From Rhodamnia argentea (Eukaryota; Streptophyta; Magnoliopsida; Myrtales; Myrtaceae), in contig NC_063151.1 in NCBI RefSeq assembly GCF_020921035.1, positions 7,812,001 to 7,876,000 of the forward strand: 64,000 nucleotides of DNA. The letters are read 5' to 3'. The translations under genes were made by a program, and so were the position numbers. The notes under the pieces are model-generated. The model was not told where the DNA came from, did no database searches, and saw only the letters and a list, made by a program, of their open reading frames with translations. The number at the start of each line of letters is the position of its first letter. The stretch's first letter is position 1. This document shows, in pieces, positions 23,701 to 35,073 of the stretch.

Positions 23701-26700
23701 CTGTTTGTGGAATGCTTCTGACTTTTTGGAGCTGACGTGAAGCTGGGTAGGTGAATTTTTGGGATTTTGGAGTTGATTATTTGGAATTTTGGTGGGTTAT
23801 TAAACTGTTAAGGATGGGTGATCCTGGAAGAGTAAAGTTGAGAGCGGTTCGAGAAGAATAGTGCGTGATGACCGAGGTGATTTCATCCTCGTCTAATCGA
23901 ATCAACGATAAGAAACTCGAGGGTGGTACAAACTTTCATCGGTGGAAGAAAATTGTAAAACTTACTTTAGGTAGGAATCAACATAGACATTTAACGAGAC
24001 TCGGCCCACAAATGATGAGACTTGGGATGTTATTGATGCACGTATCGGGTGGATGCTGAATTCTATGGAGAGCAATATAGTTGATTTAGTTACTCATATT
24101 GATACGGTTAAAGAACGTGGGAGTATTTGGATGTATTGTATTCGGGCCAAAATAACCTTTCACGAGTATATGAGTTATGCAGGAATTTTACCGATCGAGA
24201 GGAAAGGGCGTTCTATCACGCAATATTTTGCTGATTTTAAGAGAATGTATGAGGAGTTGAATTTGTTCTCCTATTTGCCAATGTTGGATGCAACTCGGAG
24301 AGAACAATTGGTTGTAATGGGATTTCTAGGAGGTCTTGGCCCTGAATATGAACCGTCGGTCTCAAATTCTTGGAGGAGGACGTTGCATCACTCACGATAC
24401 GTTTGCTCGGGTTCTTGAGTATCTCGTGAGTCCTCTCAAGATTCCCATCGTGGTAGATAATTTAGCTCTTGTGTCACCTCCCGGTAATGGGATTAGAAGT
24501 GATGGAGGAAATCGTGGAGGATACAATGGCGGGGGGAGGCCGAGGCACGTGAGGAGAAGCCAAGGCCAACCGCATCTTTATGGACAACCTCAATTGTCTC
24601 GATCACTCGGGGCAGCCGGACTTGTCATTATTGTGGCAAACCAGGTCATATTCGAAGTTTTGCTACAAGTTACATGGGAGACCAGGGCAACAACAACGTT
24701 TGCAAAATGTGTGTTGATTCTTTCCACAATCATTGAGGGCAAGGTAGTGGTTATGCAAGAGGAGTTTGCGCGGTACAATCGTCTCAAGTTGGCCTACTTC
24801 TTCCTTGCTACTTTGGTGGACGGGTAATGCTCTGCGTGTGTTTTGTTGCTTCTCGTCCTTGGATCATTGATTCGGGGCTCGATCATATGTCGGTCTTTGG
24901 GTATATTTTCTCTCTTACTCCATCTTCATCCCGATTACATTGATGGTTCATCTACTCATGTTAAAGGAGTTGTACTTCATCCAACTCCTTCATTGCCTTT
25001 GTCCTCGGTTTTTCTTGTAACATTTTATCCCGATTCTTGTGTCTTTGGATCGGCTACGAAGAAGACGATTGGTAAAGGGCGTGAGGAAGGGGATTGTATG
25101 TGCTTGAAGACTCAACTTCATTGCATGTTGGTGTTACTTCTCTACATCGGATCCATTGTCGTCTTGGTCATCCTTCCCTACATAGTCTTGGGAGATTAGA
25201 TTCGTTTAAGTCTATTTCTAGTTTAGAGTGTGAGTCATGCCAACTTGGCAAATTACATCGTATTAGTTATCCTCCTCGAGTCATTAAACGAACAGAGTCT
25301 CCTTTTTTGCTAGTTCATTCCGATGTTTGGGGACCATGTCATGTGACTTCCAATTTGGGTTTGGGATATTTTGTCACTTTTGTTGATGACTATTCGAGTT
25401 ACTTGGTTATATCTAATGAAAGATCGTTCAGAGTTGTTTTCTATATTTTGTGCATTTATATCTGAAATTTTTACTCGGTTTGGTGTGCATGTTAAAGTTT
25501 TACGTTCTGATAACGCTAAGGAGTACTTTTTCGCACCTTTTTCTGAATTTATGACACGGCATGGTATGATTCATGAATCCTCTTGTCCTGATACACCACG
25601 TGAGAATGGCGTTGTTGAAAGGAAGAATAGACATTTGTTGGAAGTTACTAGATCTATGTTATTTGAGATGAAGGTCCCAAAAACATTTTGGTCTGTTGCT
25701 GTCCTGATTGCGTGTTATCTCATTAATCGCATGCCTTCTTGTTTTGCAGGTGGTATTCTTTTTCTACTCTATTTCCAAATCGTGCTATTTGCCTTACCAC
25801 CTCGTGTTTTTGGTTGTGTCTGTTTTGTTCGTGATCATCGACCAGTATCAAAACTTGATCCAAGGGCTATCAAGTGTATGTTTTTAGGTTATTCCGTACC
25901 CAAAAGGGGTATCGTTGCTATTCACCATCATTGAAGAAATACTTCATAACTGCCGACGTCTCATTCTTTGAATCCACTCCTTATCATGAAGTTCCAATTA
26001 CTATGTCTGAATTGGATGAAGAATTACTTGTGACCACCATTCGGTCAACTATTCCGGCGGTTTTTTCGCATCTATACGGGGATCACGTCCTCTACGGGTT
26101 TATACTCGGCGTCCTCGGGTTCATACTCCCCCTTTCTCCTGTCACTGCGTCATCTTCGTTCCGCCTTAGTCGATCCTCCTCATGTATCGATCTTCATCTT
26201 CCTATAGCTCATCGCAAAGGTACACGTGCTTGTTCTCGCATTCTATTGCAAATTTTATTTCATACTCTTCGTGTCTCCTCCTTTTGAGCCTTTTTATCTA
26301 CCGTTGACCAATATCCTATTCCCAAGTGTGTATCTAAGGCATTACAAATTCTGTTGGAGGACGGCTATGGAAGAAGAATTAAAGGCTTTAGGTTAATGAA
26401 ACTTGGGACTTGGTACCTCTTCCTTCGGCAACGCTATTGGTTGTAGATGGGTGTTTCGTGAAAGTTAATCCGATGGTTCTCTTGCTCGCTTAAAAGCGAG
26501 ACTTGTTGCAAAGGGTATGCTCGGGTGTATGGGGTTGACTATTTGGATACTTTCTCTCCTGTTGCCAGCTTGCTTTGTTGTATTTTGATCTCTCTTTGCC
26601 ACCTATAATTGGTCCTTATTTCAACTTGATGTCAAGAATGCCTTTTTGCATGGTGCTCTACATGAAGAAGTTTATATGGAGCAACCTCCGGGTTTATTGC

Positions 26701-29700
26701 TCGGGGAGTCGGTGGAATGGTTTGCAAGCTAAAAGATCTTTATATGGTTTGTCTCCCGGGCATGGTTTGGAAGATTTTAGTTGTACTTTCTTTTGGGTTG
26801 TCTAGATGTAGCAATGATCACTCTTTCTTTTATAGACAGTCAGGGAAGGCAAATTGTTCTTGATTGTGTATGTGGATGACATTATCATCACGGGAGATGA
26901 CTTGGTTGGTATAGTGAACTAAAAATCTACCTTTAAAAAAATTTAAAAAAGACCTAGGAAAATTGAAGTATTTCTTAGGAATTGAGGTAGCATGGAAAGG
27001 TATTGTTCTGTCACAACGAAAATATGTCTGGATTTACTTCTGAGACGGTATCTTGGGATCAAAGCCTCTTGATTCACCCATGGAACAAGGAGTTAAGCGT
27101 TTTGCGGGGAGGAGAGCTATTCGATAATCCGAGAGATATAGAAGATTGGTAGGCAAACCGAATTATCTCACGGTTACTCGACCGGACATTGCCTTTCCTA
27201 GTGGTAAGCGTTTTTGTCTTCTCCTCGTACTTCTCCTTTGGGTGAATTCGAATTTTAAGGTACTTGAAGAAGACTCCGGGAAAAGGAATTGCTTATCAAA
27301 ATCATGGTCATAGCGAGTTGAAGGATTTTTCGATGCTGATTGGGCGGGGTCTCGAGATGATGGGAGATCCACTACGGGCTATTGTACATTTGTCGGAGGA
27401 AATCGGTGTCGTGGAAGAGTAAGAAAAGTGTTGTTGCCCGCTCTAGTTGTGAATATAGAGCCATGTCAAGCTACATGTGAATTAGTGTGGATTCGGTTAT
27501 TGATTGAGTTAGGATTGAGAGCTTGGTTCTATGTCTTTTGGTGTGATAATAAGGCTGCGGTGCATATAGCTTCCAACCGTGTTTCATGAGAGAACAAAAC
27601 ATATTGAGGTTGATTGTCATTTTATTCGAGAGAAGCTGCAAAGTGGAATGATTGTTCCTAGTCATGTTAGAGCTGGTGAACAACTTGGGACATTTTTACT
27701 AAACCTTTGGGTAATGGGAGGATAGAATATATTTGTAACAAGCTGGGCATGATTAATATCTATGCTCCAGCTCGAGGGGGAGTGTTAGAAGTATGAAGGG
27801 TAAAGTGGTCTTTTGGTCTTATTTGATTCCAATGTATAAATACTCCTTTACTTAATAATATTATAAGCTTCTTTTTCCTCTAACAGATCCCATTAAATCT
27901 AAGCCATTCACAGTCTATCTTGTGATGGATAGGGATATTGCACATGCACCACAGTGTCTATGAGGAATGAGCCTTTACACGAAGTTTCATGAGGAATTGA
28001 TGTAGGACTCACTTGAGCATTGTCACTGAAAGATCCCCACATGCATGAAGACCGGCAAGAACCAAGGAATCTTCCTTCCCTCCACCATATGAGGAGTCTA
28101 TTTTCACACATAATTCTTCATTTTCCTCTCCTGTCAAATTTGTTTGTCCATCTTCACGGACAAGCGTGTCACTTAAAGCTTTCAACATGTTGGTCGACAA
28201 AACCCGGCATGTTACTGTCTTGGGCACAAGTAAACTCGTGTTCACTGATCTAACACAAAATAATAAGAGGTAATTTGATAGGCAACAAATAATAATAAAG
28301 GTGAATACAAGGCACTATGCAGTAAAAAGCAACTCTGATAATCTTATAAGTTGCAACCACTCGCCTTCATTTCAATCTTCAAAGAAACACGACAACAAGA
28401 AAGGGGAGAGACTGCCAATTGCAGGAATATCATATTAACTTTTCAAGTTGCTAGAGAAAAGGGACTACATACTGCCAGGTTCTTTAGTAACAGCATATCT
28501 AAATGCATGCATGAACATAATAACTCACATCATTCTGAAAGTGTGAAGTTTAGAAAGATTCAATAGCAAGAGAATGATGATACCCAGATCTACGTAATTG
28601 AGCAGCATAATGCTTCTTAATTCTTTCTGCCCGTGCATTTGTAACACTCCCATGATGAGAACAAGCATCAATTGCCACTACTGAGTGCTGATATTGAAAT
28701 GAAAGTACTTGTGCAAGATAACCCTGGGTAAACATTTTGGAGGCACTTAGAGCGAACTTGTAGAAGCCAAGAAGGTTAAACAGATATGAAACACAGAAAC
28801 TGTACACAATAAAAAAGGAAAATAGCTTTTCTAAGGATTATAGATATGGTCAGAAGAACACATAAATTAATCTCAATTACGTCTTTTGGTATGAGTGAAC
28901 ATTTAGTACAAAGACTCCAAAACAAGAAAAACATCTCTTGAAAAAAAAATATATATACTTGACCAGCACCAACGTCGACAACTGTTTTAGCTTCCACCCT
29001 CTTTGCAATGAAACTTGTAATAGCAGATAGAATTTCGACCTGAATTTGAAAGAAATTTACAATTAAAGATATGAACATCAAATTCAACAGCCTATAGTGA
29101 AATTGCCAGCTCAATTCACAATGCCCCAGAATAACGCAATATCAGAAAGTACCCCACGAAGTTTTGAACAAAAAGGAGTTGCCACAGTCACAAGCACACA
29201 CAAGAAAGGTGATCACAGAAAAGTACATTGAATCTGGCCAGAGCAGAGATCTGAACAATGAGACAAAATTATAGAAAGCATTGTACTAAGAATGGCAGCA
29301 ATTAGGGACAGCAGCCTACTTCATGTTTCTTCTTAACATTCATGCCTTGGCTGAGAACACTACCAAGTGAAGCTACAGTCAAACCAGGGAAAATCTGCAA
29401 CAAAGGAGATATTATGAATGTCATTAATACCTGTTTCAGTACTAAATTTAAATGGGGATAACTGGCAGAAAATTCAAGGTGAATGGATCAGTAAAATGCT
29501 AAATATAAATCAACAAGAGGAGAATAAGCTAAGTCAAGCTAAATATGAATCGAAGAAGCACTCTACAAATAGTTTTTCATGACATATAAGGTTGTAATTT
29601 TAGTAAAACATCACATAAAGATTCTTCGCTGACACTACTTCTGATACCAGTGATGAAGACACGTATACGGGTTTCCACACATAATAAGTTGCTAGGGATT

Positions 29701-30586
29701 GTCCTTTATAATCATTTTGCACATAGGAAGAGCAACACAGTTGGTAGTTGTCTATTTTTAAATCGTTTACAGACAAGAATAGGAAATATATAAGGTACTA
29801 GCTTATAATGACGTTGAGAGATAAAATGCTGTACAGCATCAATATAATTGAAGAAATGAGCTGATAAGAATACTCGGGTATATCATCAACATTTGGATCA
29901 ATAGATTTGTATGTTGAACTCTGATGAGGGGCAAAGATTGTTACCTTCTGTAAGTCCACCTGCTCTCGAGGAAAAACAAGAGACCTGAGGTTGTGTAGGA
30001 AATTCTTGAGCGAAGCAGGCCAGTGATCCTAGCAGCAAGATAATTACAATGAAACTGTCAGAACCGAACAGTACGAGGTCCGTACCTAGTACTGCATGAG
30101 CTGAGAATAGTAGCACGAGAATGTGGTATCCTCCTCCTCCAACTTCAGCAGATGCGTCAGAGTCATAAAGAAGAGCACCTGGACTTCTCCACAAGGAATG
30201 AGGAGAAGATTTTCCACAGGCTCCCCCCGCAAGCAATCCATCCACTCCTTATCAACTGCTTCCCATAACCTATCCTGAGATAATCACGACAAGAAACGAA
30301 GTAGCGACGTCCAGAAGATATGAGCGAAATTCAGCAAATGAACTAACGCATTGACGCGCGAAGCAACTCCGAATCGGGATAACAAGTAACAGGTGATCAA
30401 CCGAATAATTCAGATAAGCTGGGTAATGAAGCAAGCGAATTTTGAGCTGAGCTCACGAACCGTGAAGAAATTGACGACGTGAGCGTTCATCAGGAAGGTA
30501 TATGGCTTGATGAAGTGGATGATGGCATCGATCCATTCTAGGGTTTGACTCGCAGTCTCGCAGGAATACTTGCGAGTCCCCGCCAT
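17736..30586 (-). CDS. METTL25: METTL25/RRNAD1-family S-adenosylmethionine methyltransferase
   Basis: Predicted AdoMet-dependent methyltransferase; the substrate in plants is not known to me. Exons: 30586..30461, 30274..30179, 30028..29945, 29394..29320, 29039..28959, 28723..28584, 28249..28013, 22067..21893, 20515..20432, 18987..18810, 18673..18486, 17918..17736. All phases fit, giving 548 residues. Motif I is [12 protein letters not shown] (about 147-158); an acidic residue follows in [11 protein letters not shown] (Asp173). Later come [17 protein letters not shown] and [14 protein letters not shown], typical of the family. The C-terminus has [31 protein letters not shown] and [17 protein letters not shown]. 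The donor of exon 10 (GTTCAT at 18809) is the least certain, chosen to keep phase. The intron after exon 7 carries a Copia element, the next one a plastid fragment. Confidence 0.88.
19441..19945. repeat. Diverged direct repeat inside the METTL25-family gene intron
   Basis: About 180 bases at 19521-19700 and 19759-19940 share the same order of words: 'ttttggtggga / ttttagcggga', 'ttcttcaaa.aagcc', 'tttcaaagatgag.agcacacc'. A shorter third start (AATTTTGGCGGGAAAGT) lies at 19443. Likely an old tandem duplication; origin unknown. Confidence 0.55.
21058..21237 (+). pseudogene. rps11: Nuclear copy of plastid rps11 (3' part)
   Basis: The frame reads [20 protein letters not shown], then [13 protein letters not shown], and [13 protein letters not shown] followed by a stop. 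This is the C-terminal half of plastid ribosomal protein S11 with changes such as Arg to Cys at two CGN codons, which fits C-to-T decay. It starts inside the gene and stops before the last S11 residues. It sits in the intron between exons 8 and 9 of the METTL25-family gene on the opposite strand, so it cannot be a working plastid gene. Confidence 0.85.
22882..22886. repeat. Target-site duplication, left copy
   Basis: GATCC precedes the 5' LTR and is repeated exactly after the 3' LTR at 27886-27890. Five bases is the usual size for Copia integrase. Confidence 0.92.
22887..22989 (+). repeat. 5' LTR of the Copia element
   Basis: Starts TGTTAGAAG and ends CTCTAACA, with TGTTAG/CTAACA as inverted ends. 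A TATAAATA at 22939-22946 is the likely promoter TATA box for the element. Confidence 0.93.
22990..23001 (+). promoter_or_regulatory. Primer binding site (initiator tRNA-Met)
   Basis: TGGTATCAGGGC follows the LTR directly. The usual Copia form is TGGTATCAGAGC, so one base differs. Confidence 0.85.
23020..23470 (+). other. GC-rich untranslated leader of the Copia element
   Basis: About 450 bases of degenerate units such as GGCGAG, GCGTCGCC and CAGATCC(A/G)GC, lying between the primer site and gag. Frames here are open only because of composition. The repeated words resemble those in the cores of the DNA transposons elsewhere in the window. Confidence 0.6.
23865..27740 (+). pseudogene. Degenerate gag-pol of the Copia element
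   Basis: Order of remnants: gag from 23865 ([16 protein letters not shown], then [11 protein letters not shown] at about 24234); protease around 24855-24885 with an Asp-Ser-Gly site; pre-integrase [10 protein letters not shown] near 25168; integrase pieces HSDVWGP (about 25315) and [15 protein letters not shown] (about 25600); reverse transcriptase to YVDD at 26869-26880; RNase H from about 27326 with [17 protein letters not shown]. The frame changes at least at gag, before integrase, inside integrase and several times in reverse transcriptase and RNase H, with added stops. It cannot make a full polyprotein. Confidence 0.88.
27774..27782 (+). promoter_or_regulatory. Polypurine tract of the Copia element
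   Basis: GAGGGGGAG directly before the 3' LTR, the normal site of plus-strand priming. Confidence 0.85.
27783..27885 (+). repeat. 3' LTR of the Copia element
   Basis: 103 bases, the same as the 5' LTR at every position I compared; followed by GATCC at 27886-27890. Confidence 0.93.
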
Positions 30587-30773
30587 TGCGGTGGCGGAAG
30601 GAAGAGAGGATCCAACAACCTCTCGGTCTCAGTTCGATTTGAGTTCGAACTCGAACGGCCCCAGTCCCGAAGGAGATGCGATCGGACATGGATCGGGCCG
30701 GGTCATCATATATAATCTCCTCAATTGTTCGGACTTTGCGGTGGAGCCTATGCATCGGGTCGGGTCTTCATCC

Positions 30774-30794
30774 TCGTCTCTCTCTCTCTCTCCA
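30774..30794. repeat. CT microsatellite upstream of the METTL25-family gene
   Basis: About nine CT units roughly 190 bases before its start codon, GA-rich on the gene's sense strand. Confidence 0.75.
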
Positions 30795-30799
30795 TGTCA

Positions 30800-31830
30800 A
30801 AATTCCCCTTGGCTTGTGAAGAGAAAGATGAGCTACTCTGGCTCAGGTCATCATTGATATTGTGCACTTTTCGTCAACGTAGATTTCATCCTAAATGGAA
30901 CGTGGTCAATTGAGGAGTAATAAGCTACTATATCTCTTCTTTTGCAAATATTAGTTGATACTTTACCCGCTCTCCCTGGCACACAAACACAACACATAAC
31001 GCCCGGACATATAATTTGATAAATAATGTTAAAGATTCTCGATTGATATTATTGTCTGTGAGATAACTTGATCAATCTAGTTGAGTAGGAGTAGGTTGGA
31101 GGGGCAATGTCTAAAGAATTTATTGAAATTCACAACGACAACAGTTTCCTCTTGCAAAACGTGTTTGGATTCCTTTGTATTGTTTCGAACAGGCTTGACG
31201 GATTGATTTGGATCCGAAAATATGAAGGGTCATAAGATCCTGCCAAGTACCAAGCCCTTTTAGGCCGAGGACAACGTAAAGAGCTTGGATTGTGAAAATG
31301 TTATCGGTATTTTATCGGTGCTTCACAAACAAAATTACCACCATCGATTTCATATCTAGAGTAGGCGTTTTTCATTTGAAATTGATTGAAATCTGCTCTC
31401 TTTTTTTTCTAGCCAGCCCCAAAGGGTTTGTGATTTTTCAATATCACTTTTGATAAACTTGAGTATCGTTTCCATTTTTAATCGAAGCTATAAACTTTCT
31501 TCTGCAATTGCATGAGTCCGGTGTACTTATATAGAAACAATGCACTGAGTAACAAAACAAGCAAAGGAGAGAATCACCACGAAAAACAAACTGATCCCAG
31601 TTAACATAACAACATGAGTAGATTACGTAGAATCCAATCGCCCGTGTGGGAATTGAAAAAGTTATTCATACCTAAGTCCTCCGGTGGAGAGACCACATCC
31701 AAGACACATAAGTGAGGCGTCATAAACTCACCCGCTTATCCCAAACGCTAGACACAAATTAAGGATCACACTATTGTATAATACTTAGTACACCAAAGTA
31801 ATGCGTGCAACGTCCACATCGTATTCAAAT
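30800..31830. other. Intergenic DNA between METTL25-family and proline-rich genes
   Basis: No gene, RNA or clear repeat seen. AT-rich single-copy-looking DNA. Confidence 0.5.
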
Positions 31831-31853
31831 GAAGCTATCCGGAGCTGAATACT

Positions 31854-32194
31854 TCAAGGGCTGGTGGAAGAGGTCCAGGGTGAGGGTGGTGGAGAGAGGA
31901 AAGGGATGGAGGGGATGGCCGGGATTTGGGGGATCGACGGGAGCGGTGTGAATGGCGGGAGTTCCGGGACGGTCGGGTTTGTGGTGGGGAGTCCCGGGAT
32001 AAAGGGCAGCAGCGGGAGCAGTGGGAGTGGCGGGAGTGGCAGGACGTGGTCCCCGGGAGCGTCGGCAAGCTTGGAGTGTTCGGCAGCTGTAGCAGGCTGC
32101 GAGCCGCTTCACACCGACCCATCGGGCCGGCTGCGAGGACGGCCGCGAGCACCAGAACAAAGGCCGTGAAGAGGAACCCGCGCGGGGACGCCAT
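31854..32194 (-). pseudogene. Secreted proline-rich protein gene with apparent frameshift
   Basis: Starts at ATG 32194. The first 30 residues form a good signal peptide: MASPRG, a hydrophobic stretch LFTAFVLVLAAVLAA, then a cut near RCEA/ARSLLQ. The same frame goes on LPNTPSLPTLPG and then turns into Ser/Arg/His/Cys-rich text. In the frame shifted by two, from about 32048, the repeat continues as LPLPPLPLLPLLP, FIPGLP, PPFTPLPSIPQIPAIPSIPF and LSPPPSP to a stop at 31854-31856. That matches small plant cell-wall proteins with LPxLPxIP repeats ending IPFLSPPPS. So one base seems to be missing, or two added, near 32045-32055. It may be a null allele or an assembly error. In the unshifted frame the stop is at 31835-31837. 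Confidence 0.6.
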
Positions 32195-32287
32195 CGATGC
32201 CGCTGCTTTCGATTTCGCGAGTATATGATAGCTTACGGGATTGATCGGAGCTTTGGGATGAGGGGGAGGGGGGAAACCTTTTGGAGT

Positions 32288-32295
32288 GTATAAAT
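32288..32295 (-). promoter_or_regulatory. Possible TATA-like element of the proline-rich gene
   Basis: TATTTATA on the minus strand, about 95 bases upstream of the start at 32194, as in the NAC1 gene. Confidence 0.35.
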
Positions 32296-32299
32296 AGGA

Positions 32300-33020
32300 G
32301 GGAGGCCATGCATGGACTCCAACGAAATGTAATGCGAAATCAGAGGGCGAAGTCGGAAAAAAGTTTGGTGTGCGGGTGGCGGGAGAGATCGTATCGGCAT
32401 TGGGCGTCGATGGGCCTTTGTTAGGCGACAGGTCACCTTCTTGTCGAGTTCGAGACGAAAGCCGGCTTTCATGGGAGAGCACTTACTAGGTTTTTCCAGC
32501 TTATTAAAACCAGACACGTGCAACCTAGAATCTGAAACCTGGGAGTTAGTTAAAACCGCCTGGAGACGGCTTTGTTAGTTTTCTTTTCTGGCGGTGGATC
32601 GTGATCAAGTCGAATGTCGGCGATAATTACATGTGCAGGAGGTCAAAGTCGACCGGCAGAATAAACAGAGGGCAAAATAGAGATTGCAAATCTGTACCTA
32701 ATTTGTCTAAGGACTAATACTAATACGAGGAAAGATGAAGCCGTTCGTCTCGGTGCATCTTATTGTGTGCATGTTCTCGAATAGCGAATATCATATGTTG
32801 AAGTAGGTCATGCCTAAAATCCTTGGACTCATTTAACTTAGTGCGTCGCGTCTAACAAAGCTTGCAAGTATCTATTTTGAATGGGGACCATTTTTGCCTC
32901 CGATCTGATAAGAGAAAATTTCTTCTGACCGGTCTTTTGATTGGTGGCTTTGAAATTGTTGGCGATAAACTCATGATTGGAAGAAATTTTTTGGGGATAG
33001 GGAAATGTGGAGTTCTTTTG
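32300..33020. other. Upstream region of the proline-rich gene
   Basis: No gene seen. A longer open frame into this region (to about 32480) has no signal peptide at its own start and is judged fortuitous. Confidence 0.5.
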
Positions 33021-33560
33021 GGATAATTACTTAAAAAGTTATAAACATATTGCGGTTGTGCTCATTCATTTTTTAACTTTTTTTTTTTACTAATTGAGTA
33101 CTAAACATTTTGCAATTGTGCCAATTCATTTCATTTGACAGGTCGGTATTGACGATGTTATTTCAAATTTTTAATTATTTTTAATAATTTTTTTCTTTCT
33201 TTTTTTCTCTCTTTATTTTGTTTAGAGCTAGCAGTCACTAGGTGAGGGCATGGGAGCCGCCACTAGTGAGGGTCATTGCCCTCACCGCCCCCCCTCCCCC
33301 CAAAAAAAAAGAGAAGAAAAAAAAGGCATAAAAAATTATTAAAAAATACAAAAATATAAAAACATATTATAATATTATTAAAAATTATCCACATTAATGA
33401 CGGTTAACCAAATAAACTAAATTGACACAAAAAAAAAAAGGTTTAGGAATCAATTGACCAAAAAATGGCATTGTATAAAAAAATTATGGCTCAATTGATA
33501 AAAAAAACTTAGGATTAAATTACTTAAGTATAATAGGGTTATGATTTTTTTGGTAAAACT
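33021..33560. mobile_element. Non-autonomous long-TIR DNA transposon, copy E
   Basis: Inverted arms: the left has AAAAAGTTATAAACATATTG and the right in reverse complement AAAAAAATCATAACCCTATT, each followed by the 'aattga' and 'attcatt' words of the family. The core near 33230-33300 contains GGTGAGGGC and CCCTCACC words. Poly-A and poly-T runs fill much of it. Confidence 0.58.
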
Positions 33561-33636
33561 CTCTCAATCCTTTTTTGAATTCCCACGTGGAGGGATGAGA
33601 AAAGTGGGTCCAATGGGTCGACCGAACCCAGTCCGT

Positions 33637-33747
33637 AGGCCCATTTTTCAGCCCATTCAAGGAGTTAAGTAAAAGAACTGCTCCGGGTGGGCCCAGTAAA
33701 AGGCCCTCCATTGAGTTAGGGTTTCCGCATCACCAGGTCATATATAA
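33637..33747 (+). promoter_or_regulatory. Ribosomal-protein type promoter of RPL41
   Basis: Two site-II elements (GGCCCA cores near 33637 and 33690), a telo-box TTAGGGTTT at 33716-33724, and a TATA box TATATAA at 33741-33747. Site II plus telo-box is the established plant arrangement for growth-linked ribosomal protein genes. The start codon is 110 bases after the TATA box. Confidence 0.75.
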
Positions 33748-33856
33748 CCGCAGAAGCTGCGCCGTCGAAGTATCGTTTGCGTTTCGGAGATTTGTCGACG
33801 CGGATAGAGCAGAGAAGAGAAGAGCAGAGCGACAGAATACCGACGCTCTGATCAGA

Positions 33857-35073
33857 ATGAGGGCGAAGGTAAGTTGAATCTTAGCTGGGTGCTTTTCTCG
33901 TGTTGGATGCGAGTGTGTTTTGCCATTCGTTTGATTTCGCATGTCCCGAGTAGATTCGATAGATGTCGAGTGGAAGAATACGCAGCTTCCACTCGTGTGA
34001 TTGGAGCTTTCTTGTAAGTGCACACGTTAAGAGGCCTCGTGCGGTAGGGTCTGACCGGATTGAGCGGTTCGTGGGAGGGTAAATTGTCGGTGTATCGACG
34101 AAATCAGGATGAGATTTGTTTGCATTTGCATTTTGGCAAAGACGTTTGAACTTTGTTTGGCTTCTATTTTGAATGAGGTTTGAGCTTCTGCTTATAGGAA
34201 GACTGTTCTGCTAGTTATTGCTTATTGGAGCTGGCATTTTGGGCGTTTTCCCTTCATTACGCTGCCGTATTTGTTAGTTTTTTAGCAAGGAAAAGTGGTA
34301 ATTCAATAATCGTTGGTTGCAAACTTTGCGGCATTCTTCACGCAAGAAAAGTAGAAGTTATATCATGAACACCGCGGCATTCTTTTCATTCCATAACAGG
34401 CTTCTTGGGTGGCTCATAGTCGTCTTTCCTGATGGTTACCCATATAATCTAGGAGTTTATGTTATTGTGCTATCAAGTTCTGGATATAGTGTTGAATATT
34501 ACCTGGGATGTGATATTGGTGGATGTTACTATTCTCAGCGGGGTTACTTGACTTGGATAGCCCATGCTGTTTAAGTTCTGTTGCTGGCACCTGTTTGATT
34601 TTGCACTGAAATTGCATATGCACTGTAATTTGTGCCATGTACTCTAATCCAATGCTTATAGTGTCATTCTTCGATCATTTGTCGTGCTTTTTGGAACACT
34701 ATAGGAGTGTTTTTTTATTTGCTGATGGGGTTCATATATTGTTTCGAATGTCAAGGAGAAAACAAATGAATAGGAAGAGTTGTTGTGTAGTTAAGTTGAT
34801 GGTGCAATTGGTTTAATTCCTACGACTGCCACTCATTTCATCTTGTTCTCGAATGGATTTTGACTTGTAATCTGCAGAGATGCTTCCCGTAGTTTCTTTG
34901 CTAATGGTGCTTTCATTATCTGCTATAGTGATCAGTTAATCACCGCCCACTTTCTTGCTCGAGCTGGCATTTTTTTAACCCTAACCCCTCACTCTCTTTT
35001 GATCCAGTGGAAGAAGAAGCGTATGAGGAGGCTTAAGAGGAAGCGCCGAAAGATGAGGCAGAGGTCAAAGTAG
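33857..35073 (+). CDS. RPL41: 60S ribosomal protein eL41
   Basis: Very small basic peptide of the large cytosolic ribosomal subunit. Exon 1 is 33857..33868 (Met-Arg-Ala-Lys, then GTAAGT); exon 2 is 35008..35073 after a TTTGATCCAG acceptor. Together they give 25 residues, almost all Arg and Lys, with WKKKRMRRLKRKRRKMRQRS in the second exon. This is the universal L41 sequence and length. The intron of 1,139 bases after only four codons is typical of plant L41 genes. Too short for standard frame finders. Confidence 0.95.

Larger units (their letters stand above)
22887..27885 (+). mobile_element. Ty1/Copia LTR retrotransposon, structurally complete, coding-defective
   Basis: The element is 4,999 bp with TG...CA ends, two 103-bp LTRs, a tRNA-Met type primer site, a purine tract and a GATCC duplication. 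The order gag, protease, integrase, reverse transcriptase, RNase H identifies Copia. It lies in a METTL25-family intron, opposite to the host gene. LTRs of 103 bp are very short for the group; some Ale/Retrofit-type lineages have such LTRs, but I have not assigned a lineage. Comparing the LTRs base by base I found no difference, which points to a recent insertion. Confidence 0.95.

Noticed and set aside
32195-32523. Upstream extension of the proline-rich gene frame
   Set aside because: The signal peptide begins at 32194 and a TATA-like element lies within the extension, so the extension is leader or promoter.
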